A stretch of DNA of 29,808 bases, from positions 1 through 29,808 of the forward strand of contig CAYURI010000010.1 in NCBI GenBank assembly GCA_964447275.1, read 5' to 3'. The notes under the pieces are model-generated. The model worked only from the letters and a program-made list of their open reading frames with translations. It ran no database searches and was not told the DNA's origin. The first letter of the stretch is position 1, and the number at the start of each line of letters is the position of its first letter. Positions 1 to 6,937 of the stretch are shown here, piece after piece. The position numbers and the translations under genes were made by a program. Origin of the DNA: DAOSVX01 sp964447275. GTDB lineage: Bacteria; Bacillota_I; Bacilli_A; RF39; UBA660.

Positions 1-15
1 TTTCTTTCTTGCCAT
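1..15 (-). CDS. tuf: 5' end of next gene, probably elongation factor Tu (partial)
   Basis: An ATG at 15-13 reads Met-Ala-Arg-Lys-Lys before the window ends. A near-perfect ribosome binding site, AAGGAGG, lies on the minus strand about 8 bases upstream. Only five codons are visible, so identity rests on context: the upstream genes are rpsL-rpsG-fusA, and in most Firmicutes tuf follows fusA. MARKK is compatible with an EF-Tu N terminus but proves nothing. That a gene starts here is seen; that it is tuf is inference. Confidence 0.5.
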
Positions 16-44
16 AATAATTTCCTCCTTTTTCTAACATTATT

Positions 45-73
45 ATTTTATCTAACACTTGAATATTTTTCAA
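45..73 (-). promoter_or_regulatory. Promoter between fusA and the next gene
   Basis: On the minus strand a -35 box TTGAAA (73-68) is followed by a 17-base spacer and a -10 box TAAAAT (50-45). The -35 lies within a 7-bp inverted repeat, ACTTGAA (57-63) and TTCAAGT (69-75), which has no T-run on the minus-strand side and so does not look like a terminator for fusA. The likely role is an extra promoter giving the downstream gene (tuf?) expression independent of the str operon promoter. Confidence 0.45.
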
Positions 74-82
74 GTATTATTT

Positions 83-2155
83 TTAGTTAACGCCGTTTTT
101 CTTGATTATTTCTTCGGCAATATTTTTTGGAACTTCTTCATAATGATCAAATGTTGGTGTGAAAGTTCCTCTTCCTTGCGTATTACTTCTTAATGAAGTA
201 GCAAGCCCAAACATTTCTGCTAAAGGCATCATAACGCTAATCTGTAAAGCATTCCCACGAGATTCTTGACCAAGTGGTTTTCCTCTTCGACTAGTTAAAT
301 CACCCATAACATTACCCATATATTCTTCTGGAGTAACAACATCGACCTTCATAATAGGTTCTAGTAAAGCTGGTTTACATTTGTTTCTCGCTTCTTTTAA
401 GGCCATAGAAGCTGCAATTTTGAAAGCCATTTCTGATGAGTCAACATCATGATAACTACCATCAAATAACGTCGCTTTAACATCAACCATTGGATATCCG
501 GCAAGGATTCCACCAGCCATTGCTTCTTGTAAGCCTTTGTCAGTTACTGGAATATATTCACGAGGAACAACACCACCAACAACCGCATCAACAAATTCAT
601 ACCCTTTACCTGGATTCGGTTCAAATCTGACCCAAACGTGACCATATTGACCACGACCACCAGATTGTTTAATATATTTGCCTTCACATTCAGCCTTTTG
701 CGTTATTGTTTCACGATAAGCAACTTGTGGTTTACCAACATTACACTCAACACTGAATTCTCTTTTCATTCTTTCAACAAGAACATCTAAGTGAAGTTCA
801 CCCATACCACTAATAACTGTTTGACCAGTTTCATGGTCAGTTCTTTGTCTAAAGGTTGGATCTTCTTCAGCTAATTTAGAAAGCGCAATTCCCATCTTAT
901 CTTGATCAGCTTTACTCTTTGGTTCAATAGCTAAATCAATAACTGGATCAGGGAATGCCATACCTTTCATAATTACTGGATTTTTTTCGCTACATAAGGT
1001 ATCAGCAGTTGTTGTATCTTTAAGCCCAACAGCAGCAGCAATTTCTCCAGCATATACTTCTTCGATTTCTTTTCGGGTATTTGCATGCATTTGCAAGATA
1101 CGACCGATTCTTTCTTTTTCACCCTTTGTTGAGTTCATAATATATGAACCACTTTTTAGCACTCCTGAGTAAACTCTAAAGAATGTTAACTTACCAACAA
1201 ATGGATCAGTCATAATCTTAAATGCTAAAGCAGTAAATTCTTCTGTATCACTAGGATGTCTTAAAACTTCATTGCCATTTTTATCAATACAAGTAATAGC
1301 TTCAACATCAAGTGGGCTTGGTAAGTAATCAATTGCTGCATCTAAAGCAAACTTAACGCCCATATTAGTTTTTGCACTACCACATAGTACTGGGAAGAAC
1401 TTAACTTCAAGAGTTCCTTTTCTAATAGCCCTTTTGATTAATGGAATTGAAACTTCTCCACCTTCCAAATAAGCCATCATAAGTTCATCATCAAAATCAG
1501 CTACTGCTTCAATCAATTCTGCTCTTTTTTGTTCAACTATATCTTTTAAATCCGCAGGGATTTCAATCTCTTCTGGATTTTCATGTTCTTCGCCACTATA
1601 TTTATAAGCTTTTCTTTCAATAAGATCAACCATACCACAGTAGCTATCTTCAGCCCCAATTGGCCAAGCAATTGGTTTAGCTAAAACACCTAATCTTTTA
1701 GCAATCGAATCTAAACTAAATTTAAAGTCAGCACCTAATTTATCCATTTTATTGGCGAAAATCATTCTTGGTACTTTAAATTCAGTAGCTTGACGCCAAA
1801 CTGTTTCAGTTTGTGGCTCAACACCATTTTGAGCATCAATAACCGTTATTGCACCATCTAAAACTCTTAAACTTCTTTGGACTTCAATAGTAAAATCAAC
1901 ATGTCCCGGAGTATCAATAATATTAAAACGATATCCCTTCCAGTGTGCTGTAGTAGCCGCACTAGTAATGGTTATCCCTCTTTCTTTTTCTTGATCCATC
2001 CAGTCCATTTGGCTTTCACCATCGTGAGTTTCCCCAATTTTATGAGTTACATTAGTATGAAATAATACTCTTTCTGTGAATGTGGTTTTACCAGCATCAA
2101 TATGAGCCATTATTCCAATATTTCTAACTTTGTCTAAGGTTACATCACGAGCCAT
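83..2155 (-). CDS. fusA: Elongation factor G
   Basis: Ribosomal translocase GTPase, 690 aa, full length for the family. The G1 P-loop AHIDAGKT is at residues 17-24, followed by the switch I region ERGITI, G3 DTPGH and G4 NKMD, then domains II-V ending with the conserved GRGTFT region. The start used is the ATG giving MARDVTLDK. A GTG three codons earlier lies inside the ribosome binding site and is rejected. The site, AGGTGG, is formed by the last two codons of rpsG (Arg-Trp), and the genes are 2 bases apart, so translation is probably coupled. The switch I region reads HDGESQMDW where most EF-G have H-E/D-G-A-S-Q, a minor deviation. Confidence 0.98.
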   Translation of the reverse strand: MARDVTLDKVRNIGIMAHIDAGKTTFTERVLFHTNVTHKIGETHDGESQMDWMDQEKERGITITSAATTAHWKGYRFNIIDTPGHVDFTIEVQRSLRVLDGAITVIDAQNGVEPQTETVWRQATEFKVPRMIFANKMDKLGADFKFSLDSIAKRLGVLAKPIAWPIGAEDSYCGMVDLIERKAYKYSGEEHENPEEIEIPADLKDIVEQKRAELIEAVADFDDELMMAYLEGGEVSIPLIKRAIRKGTLEVKFFPVLCGSAKTNMGVKFALDAAIDYLPSPLDVEAITCIDKNGNEVLRHPSDTEEFTALAFKIMTDPFVGKLTFFRVYSGVLKSGSYIMNSTKGEKERIGRILQMHANTRKEIEEVYAGEIAAAVGLKDTTTADTLCSEKNPVIMKGMAFPDPVIDLAIEPKSKADQDKMGIALSKLAEEDPTFRQRTDHETGQTVISGMGELHLDVLVERMKREFSVECNVGKPQVAYRETITQKAECEGKYIKQSGGRGQYGHVWVRFEPNPGKGYEFVDAVVGGVVPREYIPVTDKGLQEAMAGGILAGYPMVDVKATLFDGSYHDVDSSEMAFKIAASMALKEARNKCKPALLEPIMKVDVVTPEEYMGNVMGDLTSRRGKPLGQESRGNALQISVMMPLAEMFGLATSLRSNTQGRGTFTPTFDHYEEVPKNIAEEIIKKNGVN

Positions 2156-2157
2156 AA

Positions 2158-2625
2158 TTACCACCTATAGTGAGCAAATGCCTTATTTGCTTCAGCCATT
2201 TTATGAGTATCTTCGCGCTTTTTAGCTGCTCCGCCTACTCCTTTAGCTGCATCCATAATCTCATTTGCTAGTTTTTCTGACATTGATTTACCATTTCTTA
2301 ATTTGGCATAATTAACTAACCAACGTAGAGCTAAAGAAGCACTTCTTTCTTCTCTTACTTCTACTGGAACTTGGTAGTTTGAAGCCCCTACTCTTCTTGA
2401 TTTTACTTCTAAAGCTGGTTTAATATTTTCTAAAGCTTCGTTGTAAACATCTAAAGGACTTCTATTTGTTTCTTTTTCAATAACTTTGAAAGCATCATAA
2501 AGTATTTTTTGAGCTGTACCCTTTTTGCCCCTAGTCATAATTTGATTAACTAATTTAGTTACAATCTTAGAATTATAAACTGGATCAGGAAGTACATCTC
2601 TTACTTCTGCTCTTTTCTTACGCAT
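2158..2625 (-). CDS. rpsG: 30S ribosomal protein S7
   Basis: Primary 16S rRNA-binding protein that nucleates assembly of the 30S head; 155 aa, the normal bacterial length. The N terminus MRKKRAEVRDVLPDP and the C-terminal KREDTHKMAEANKAFAHYRW are classic S7. The ATG has AAAGGA 8 bases upstream. It is the second gene of the str operon, with 24 bases to rpsL upstream and 2 bases to fusA downstream. In E. coli S7 represses its own operon by binding mRNA between rpsL and rpsG. Here that spacer is too short for a comparable structure, so any feedback would have to use another site such as the rpsL leader. Confidence 0.98.
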   Translation of the reverse strand: MRKKRAEVRDVLPDPVYNSKIVTKLVNQIMTRGKKGTAQKILYDAFKVIEKETNRSPLDVYNEALENIKPALEVKSRRVGASNYQVPVEVREERSASLALRWLVNYAKLRNGKSMSEKLANEIMDAAKGVGGAAKKREDTHKMAEANKAFAHYRW

Positions 2626-2649
2626 AATCTCTATCCTTTCTTATTTCTC

Positions 2650-3060
2650 TTATTTTTTCTTTTTTGCTCCATATTTACTACGAGCTTTTTTTCTATTTTG
2701 AACGCCTTGAGTATCAAGTGTTCCTCTAACAATGTGATAACGAACACCGATTAAGTCTTTAACACGACCACCACGAACTAATACAACGCTATGTTCTTGC
2801 AAGTTATGACCTTCACCTGGTATATAAGTATCTACTTCTCTACCATTGCTTAAACGAACACGGGCATATTTTCTTAATGCTGAGTTAGGTTTCTTTGGTG
2901 TTTTAGTTCCAACTCTAATACATACTCCTCTTTTTTGTGGACTAGTAGCATCAGTTGGTCTTCTTTCCAAACTGTTAAATCCAACGTTTAATACTGGGCT
3001 TTTACTTTTTCTAACTTTGTCTTTTCTGTTCTTCTTAACTAATTGATTAATTGTCGGCAT
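2650..3060 (-). CDS. rpsL: 30S ribosomal protein S12 with unusual Ile in the KDLPG loop
   Basis: Decoding-centre ribosomal protein, 136 aa. The start is the ATG giving MPTINQLV, preceded by a perfect AAGGAGG site; a longer reading frame reaching 3099 has no support. The TPKKPNSALRK loop carries the lysines contacted by streptomycin, as in other bacteria. The second decoding loop reads KDLIGVRYH, whereas nearly all bacteria have KDLPGVRYH; the codon on the minus strand is ATC. It is the first gene of the str operon, driven by the promoter at 3156-3184 through a structured leader. Confidence 0.98.
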   Translation of the reverse strand: MPTINQLVKKNRKDKVRKSKSPVLNVGFNSLERRPTDATSPQKRGVCIRVGTKTPKKPNSALRKYARVRLSNGREVDTYIPGEGHNLQEHSVVLVRGGRVKDLIGVRYHIVRGTLDTQGVQNRKKARSKYGAKKKK

Positions 3061-3076
3061 AATGTCCTCCTTCCAT

Positions 3077-3137
3077 GTACACACATCCTGGTGTACCAAA
3101 ATTTACTTTAAACTAGGTTCCACCGAAGTGAAACCTA
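3077..3137 (-). promoter_or_regulatory. Structured 5' leader of the str operon (two hairpins)
   Basis: The rpsL mRNA leader (about 89 nt from the predicted start near 3149) holds two hairpins. The first pairs 3137-3128 with 3123-3114: 10 bp closed by a C(UUCG)G tetraloop on the minus-strand RNA, one pair being U·G. The second pairs GTACAC (3077-3082) with GTGTAC (3091-3096) around an 8-base loop and ends 10 bases before the AAGGAGG site. The UUCG loop and the wobble pair exist only in the minus-strand transcript, which supports an RNA role. It could be an autoregulatory site for S7 or S12, or simply a stabilising 5' structure. No known leader family was recognised. Confidence 0.55.
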
Positions 3138-3155
3138 AAAATTTAATACCAAATA

Positions 3156-3184
3156 AATATAACAATAGATTAAATATAAGTCAA
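3156..3184 (-). promoter_or_regulatory. Strong promoter of rpsL-rpsG-fusA
   Basis: On the minus strand TTGACT (3184-3179), a 17-base spacer and TATATT (3161-3156) preceded by an extended -10 TG. This is close to the sigma-A consensus and fits a highly expressed ribosomal operon. The predicted start is near 3149. The -35 begins only 8 bases after the stop codon of the upstream gene (3192), so the promoter fills the space between operons and no clear terminator separates them. Confidence 0.75.
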
Positions 3185-3191
3185 GTGTTTT

Positions 3192-3518
3192 TTAATACTT
3201 TTGACATTTTAAATTGGCTTTATAGGTATATATCCACAAAACCTTCTTAACTGTCACACCACCATCACAAGTATCGTTTTCAATTGTAAAATCAATTTTA
3301 GGGCGAAAAGCTTTTAATTCTTTTAAAGATATTTTATATTCTTCACCACTCTTAAGTTCAAAGTCCTTCTTATTATCAATATATTTTCTGGTATATAAAA
3401 TCATTTTACTTTCTAAGTTTTTATATACTTTTATTTCTTGGTATTTAAAACCAAAGAAAGTTAATCCCCCAAAAACCATTATTAAAGTTAAGCCCCATAC
3501 GATAGCAAGCTTTTTCAT
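3192..3518 (-). CDS. Small membrane-anchored protein with C-terminal two-Cys module
   Basis: Unrecognised 108-aa protein. A lysine-led N terminus and one hydrophobic segment (about residues 4-24) suggest an N-in signal anchor with the rest outside. It has exactly two cysteines, C84 and C105, in the pattern C-D-G-x-V…K-C. The protein encoded just upstream has the same pattern, and both have a lysine-rich stretch of the form 'EEYKISLKELK' before it, so the two are probably related. The ATG overlaps the upstream TGA stop (ATGA), implying coupling. Last gene of the five-gene envelope operon. The layout resembles small pilin-like or pseudopilin-like proteins, but no prepilin cleavage motif is present. 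Confidence 0.8.
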   Translation of the reverse strand: MKKLAIVWGLTLIMVFGGLTFFGFKYQEIKVYKNLESKMILYTRKYIDNKKDFELKSGEEYKISLKELKAFRPKIDFTIENDTCDGGVTVKKVLWIYTYKANLKCQKY

Positions 3519-3976
3519 TGGTTATAACTTTCTAAATAGCCTAAAGTAGTGTAATTAGCACATTTAATGTAAGGATAATAAATAACTTCTAAGTTATCAT
3601 TCATTGATGCTAAAACATAACCATCACACAAAGACTTATCTTTGATATCTTTTAAATTATCAATTAAACTTTTTTCTTTAAGCATATTAAAAGTAATAAC
3701 TACTTTTTCGTTAGTTAATTCTTCTTCATAATAATTTTTTAAATAATTTACTGCACTATTTTTAATTTTCACTTCTAAATCGCTATATAAATGAATTTCT
3801 TTTGCGGTTGTAGATGTCTCTCCTTCAGGAAAATAATCAGTAATATCAAAACCTCTTTTATCTAATTGATGATACATTCTAACTATCAAGAAGACAACAA
3901 TAAATAGAAACACCACTAATATAGCCATATAAAAAATCATATCTTTAAGTCCCCAACCACGATTATTTAATTTCAT
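3515..3976 (-). CDS. Pilin-like membrane-anchored protein with C-terminal two-Cys module
   Basis: Unrecognised 153-aa protein. The N terminus M-K-L-N-N-R-G-W-G-L-K-D looks like a decayed prepilin leader, followed by one long hydrophobic helix (about 13-33) and a soluble domain. The domain ends in C117-D-G-Y-V…I-K-C139-A-N-Y-T-T-x-G-Y, the only two cysteines. The chosen ATG has GGGTG 6 bases upstream; a GTG three codons earlier falls inside that site. Fourth gene of the envelope operon, 28 bases after the previous gene and overlapping the next by 4. The stop is TGA. A minor-pilin-like role is inferred from architecture only. Confidence 0.8.
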   Translation of the reverse strand: MKLNNRGWGLKDMIFYMAILVVFLFIVVFLIVRMYHQLDKRGFDITDYFPEGETSTTAKEIHLYSDLEVKIKNSAVNYLKNYYEEELTNEKVVITFNMLKEKSLIDNLKDIKDKSLCDGYVLASMNDNLEVIYYPYIKCANYTTLGYLESYNQ

Positions 3977-4004
3977 ATATATCACCCAACTAACTTATAT
4001 TATA

Positions 4005-5081
4005 TCATTTTTCATAAATAAATATCTTATTTTCATAATTAAAATGCCATTCAAATTTTTGTAATAATTTAATATTGCCAGTATATGGGCCATAAAGATA
4101 TAAGGTGTCATCTAACAAATAATATATTTGATCATTTTTTATACTGATAATGCGCCCATTTTTAAAATCACTTACTTTAGTTAATAAACTACCATCTAAA
4201 TAAGATAAATATAAAGTATTATTTATTATTTCATAGTTATATGGTGTTAAATAAGTAAATGTTAAAGTACTATTAACTAATTTATTAATACTTATCTTAT
4301 AAAAATCATCTTCTTGATATATCTTACCTAATTTACTTTCATTACCAACGATTCTAATCTTCTTTAAATAAGGATTGATCTCATATTCAATTTTATTTTT
4401 TCTATCAACTAAAAAGATGCTTTTCTTATCAGTTCCCAAAACATAACTATCATTTGATATTGGTTCATCTAATTTCATAATACTTTTTTTACCAGTTTTT
4501 ATATCTACAATAATTAATTCTTGGTATTCATATTCATCTTCATAATTAGGAAATACTAGTAAATCATTAATTTGCGCCATAATTAAATTGTTATAAACAT
4601 CTTTTTTAAATAGAGCAACCTTTTTATAATCATCATTGTTTAAAATATCTAAGACTTTATAATTCCATATTATATAAGTATTATCTAAATAATTAAAAAC
4701 ATCAATATTATTTTTAGTAGCTATTTTTGATGATTTATTACTTATATTAATTTCTTGATAAGATTCTTCTTCATTACGATAAAAGCACAATTTATTTAAA
4801 TTATTTTTTTTAATATAAGGTTTAATACAATTATCATCAATTGCCATTTTATAAATCAATTTTCTTTTTGGACTATAACGATAATTTTTAACAAAATCAA
4901 AACTATATACTTCATCTTCAATTTTAAAATAGTATACTTGATATTTATCCAAATATTTTTCAGTTATTTTATAACCATTTAATTTATAAGTTAAACTATA
5001 ATCTCTTGGTCTTAAATACATATATAAGAAAAAAGCAAAAGCAAGTACAATAACCAAAAGTAATAACCATAACTTTTTCAT
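4005..5081 (-). CDS. Membrane-anchored extracytoplasmic protein of unknown function
   Basis: 358 aa. M-K-K followed by a hydrophobic anchor (about 4-23), then a Tyr/Asn/Lys-rich domain of short beta-prone repeats, for example several segments like 'DDTLYLYG' and 'NNTLYLSYLDGSLL' near the C terminus. This suggests a beta-propeller or beta-sandwich receptor domain; I do not recognise the family. Exactly two cysteines (C85, C99) lie early in the exported part. The start chosen (MKKLWL) gives a 1-base gap to the preceding gene; the longer frame would overlap it. Third gene of the operon. Confidence 0.8.
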   Translation of the reverse strand: MKKLWLLLLVIVLAFAFFLYMYLRPRDYSLTYKLNGYKITEKYLDKYQVYYFKIEDEVYSFDFVKNYRYSPKRKLIYKMAIDDNCIKPYIKKNNLNKLCFYRNEEESYQEINISNKSSKIATKNNIDVFNYLDNTYIIWNYKVLDILNNDDYKKVALFKKDVYNNLIMAQINDLLVFPNYEDEYEYQELIIVDIKTGKKSIMKLDEPISNDSYVLGTDKKSIFLVDRKNKIEYEINPYLKKIRIVGNESKLGKIYQEDDFYKISINKLVNSTLTFTYLTPYNYEIINNTLYLSYLDGSLLTKVSDFKNGRIISIKNDQIYYLLDDTLYLYGPYTGNIKLLQKFEWHFNYENKIFIYEK

Positions 5082-5082
5082 T

Positions 5083-5532
5083 TTATTCACACTTTGGTCT
5101 AGGTGGCATTCCATATTTTCTTTTTTCTTTTATAACAAAATCAGTTACTTTAGTTTCTATTTCATCTAAACCTTTTTTGCTTATTCCCGAAAACACAATT
5201 AATTCTTTGACTGTATCTATTTTAATCTGTCCCCAGAAAAGGCCTCGATAAACTTCTAAGTCATTAAACAAATCAGGAGTTACAGAAGTTAAAAAATAAC
5301 CAAAGAAAACTCTTTTACGACCCATTAATATTCTTTTATTAGTTAAAACAAAAACATGGGTAAAAAAATCAATTGGTTTACTCGACTTTTGAGCAGCAAA
5401 AGCAAAAGTAACTGTTTCGCCAGGATTTAAATGTCCTTCGATTACTTTAGCGTGTTTCCTATTGCGTCCCCAAGTTACACTACCTGGATATTTACTTTGA
5501 AAATCACGAACATATTCATAAACTGTTCCCAT
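5083..5532 (-). CDS. Bacterial PH-domain-like cytoplasmic protein
   Basis: 149 aa, no signal peptide. The central part (about 25-130) has the look of a bacterial PH domain: 'HLNPGETVTFAFAAQ', then 'VFVLTNKRILMGRK' (the typical strand pair with T-N-K/R-R-I) and a C-terminal helix ending in basic and Pro residues. Such domains act as scaffolds or membrane-linked modules; the substrate is unknown. Two bases from the upstream thioredoxin gene and one base before the next, so firmly within the five-gene operon. Family call is moderate, role unknown. Confidence 0.75.
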   Translation of the reverse strand: MGTVYEYVRDFQSKYPGSVTWGRNRKHAKVIEGHLNPGETVTFAFAAQKSSKPIDFFTHVFVLTNKRILMGRKRVFFGYFLTSVTPDLFNDLEVYRGLFWGQIKIDTVKELIVFSGISKKGLDEIETKVTDFVIKEKRKYGMPPRPKCE

Positions 5533-5534
5533 TT

Positions 5535-5969
5535 TTATTCCCCACTTTCTTGATAATAAGTTGCAAAAATATTTTTAAATTCTTCATAAGTGGTTGTACT
5601 ACCAATATGAATACCAATTATTTTACCACCTTTTATAAATAAAAAGGTTGGTGTTCCAAATGATGATAATCTATCGTCTAAAGCCTCGATATATGAAATA
5701 TCACTACTAGATATTTTTGAGGAATTTAAATAATAGATATCCACTTTATAATCTTGATATAATTCTCCTAAATATGGTTTCATTTCAATACAATGACTAC
5801 AAGAAGGTGAACCAATATAAACAAAAGTAAATTCTTCATTTTTTAATACTTCTTTAAACTTTGAAAAATTAATTTCTTTAAATATTGAATTTTTACTAGA
5901 TAATATTGGTATAACAATAATTAAAGCTAGAATAAATAAAATAATAAACCATTTTAAATACTTCTTCAT
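5535..5969 (-). CDS. Membrane-anchored thioredoxin-family protein (CSHC)
   Basis: 144 aa. An N-terminal signal anchor (about 7-24) is followed by a thioredoxin fold. The active site is P-S-C57-S-H-C60 after strand 'FTFVYIGS', and the cis-proline loop is F-G-T-P107-T-F. It should face outside the membrane and exchange disulfides in exported proteins. The start is the ATG with AGGAGA 8 bases upstream; longer upstream codons run across the promoter. First gene of the operon 5969-3192, whose next exported products each carry one cysteine pair and are plausible substrates. Direction (oxidase or reductase) cannot be told from sequence; no partner such as CcdA or VKOR is in the window. Confidence 0.88.
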   Translation of the reverse strand: MKKYLKWFIILFILALIIVIPILSSKNSIFKEINFSKFKEVLKNEEFTFVYIGSPSCSHCIEMKPYLGELYQDYKVDIYYLNSSKISSSDISYIEALDDRLSSFGTPTFLFIKGGKIIGIHIGSTTTYEEFKNIFATYYQESGE

Positions 5970-5988
5970 AATTAATTCTCCTAAAAAC

Positions 5989-6017
5989 ATTTTATAACTT
6001 TTTGGCTTATTATGCAA
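5989..6017 (-). promoter_or_regulatory. Promoter of the thioredoxin/envelope operon
   Basis: On the minus strand TTGCAT (6017-6012), a 17-base spacer and TAAAAT (5994-5989), followed by a short leader and the AGGAGA site. It interleaves with the divergent plus-strand promoter at 6002-6030, so the two polymerases compete for the same DNA. Confidence 0.55.
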
Positions 6018-6030
6018 TTTATTATATAAT
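6002..6030 (+). promoter_or_regulatory. Promoter of the lone ATPase gene
   Basis: TTGGCT (6002-6007), a 17-base spacer and a perfect TATAAT (6025-6030). Transcription should start near 6037, leaving a leader of only about 10 bases containing GGTGAT before the ATG at 6047. This decides the start: an ATG at 6035 would sit at the very 5' end of the mRNA. Confidence 0.6.
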
Positions 6031-6046
6031 ATATATGGTGATTATT

Positions 6047-6913
6047 ATGATTTATTTAAAAAGTTTTAGTTTATTAACAGAAATTGAAGAGCATAAGATT
6101 GTTACTGAGCATGAAATAAGAAGAATTTTCAATAGTGCTTATCCAATCGGTATGTTCCCACTTAGAGATTTAGAAAAAATTAATTTTGATAATATAACTA
6201 TTTTTTGTGGTGGTAATGGTAGTGGTAAAACAACTATTTTAAACATTATTTCTGAAAAATTAAAATCAATTCGAAAAGCTAAAGTAGATAAAGGACAAAT
6301 ATTTCATAAATATGTTGATTTTTGTTCTTACGAAATGAGTATAGAAAAACCAACTGAAATAAAAACTATTACTAGTGATGATATATTTGATTATTTACTA
6401 GATATTAGATCAATAAACGCCAATGTGAATCGCTATAAGGATATCCTTAGTAATGAATATTTAGTGAGAAAATATGATACTAAAACCAGTGATATTGATA
6501 ATTATGAGGAATTAAAAAACGTTTTAGCTGCCAAAAAGAAAACAATGTCTAGTTATGTGCGTGAACGTTTAACAAATAATAACATTGTAGAGCAGTCTAA
6601 TGGTGAATCGGCGTTAATGTTTTGGGAAGAAGAAATAAAAGAAAATGCCATTTATATTTTAGATGAACCAGAAAATAGTTTGTCTGCTGAAAATCAATTA
6701 AAACTTAAAAATTTCCTAGAAGAATCAGCAAGATTTTTTAATTGTCAATTTATTATTTCTACTCATTCACCATTTATATTAAGTTTAAAAGGTGCTAAAA
6801 TATATGACTTAGATAGTAATCCAATCGCAAATAAGAAGTGGTATGAATTAAGCAATATTAAAACTTATTATAATTTTTTTAAAGATAATAAAGAGGAATT
6901 TGAAAATGAATAA
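6047..6913 (+). CDS. Stand-alone ABC/AAA-type ATPase (predicted ATPase, COG3910-like)
   Basis: 288 aa, soluble. Walker A GGNGSGKTT (55-63), an ABC-signature-like S-N-G-E-S (184-188), Walker B I-Y-I-L-D-E-P-E-N (202-210) and a switch histidine in F-I-I-S-T-H-S-P (236-243). This is the SMC/RecF-like ATPase head without long coiled coils or a fused nuclease, as in a widespread group of predicted ATPases of unknown role. No nuclease partner lies beside it, so it is not an obvious OLD- or Septu-type defence pair. It is monocistronic with its own promoter and ends in a shared bidirectional terminator. Confidence 0.85.
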   Translation: MIYLKSFSLLTEIEEHKIVTEHEIRRIFNSAYPIGMFPLRDLEKINFDNITIFCGGNGSGKTTILNIISEKLKSIRKAKVDKGQIFHKYVDFCSYEMSIEKPTEIKTITSDDIFDYLLDIRSINANVNRYKDILSNEYLVRKYDTKTSDIDNYEELKNVLAAKKKTMSSYVRERLTNNNIVEQSNGESALMFWEEEIKENAIYILDEPENSLSAENQLKLKNFLEESARFFNCQFIISTHSPFILSLKGAKIYDLDSNPIANKKWYELSNIKTYYNFFKDNKEEFENE

Positions 6914-6937
6914 AGTGCCAAATTAGCACTTTATTTT
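6911..6937. terminator. Bidirectional terminator between convergent genes
   Basis: Perfect 8-bp stem TAAAGTGC (6911-6918) and GCACTTTA (6926-6933) with a 7-base loop, followed by TTTT on the plus strand. It contains the TAA stop of the ATPase gene (6911-6913) and, in the loop, the TAA of the convergent methyltransferase gene (6925-6923). Both messages can therefore end in the same hairpin. Confidence 0.75.

Noticed and set aside
3180..3200. Terminator after the envelope operon (AAGT…ACTT)
   Set aside because: Only a 4-bp stem with a long loop; the segment is better explained as the str promoter -35 region.
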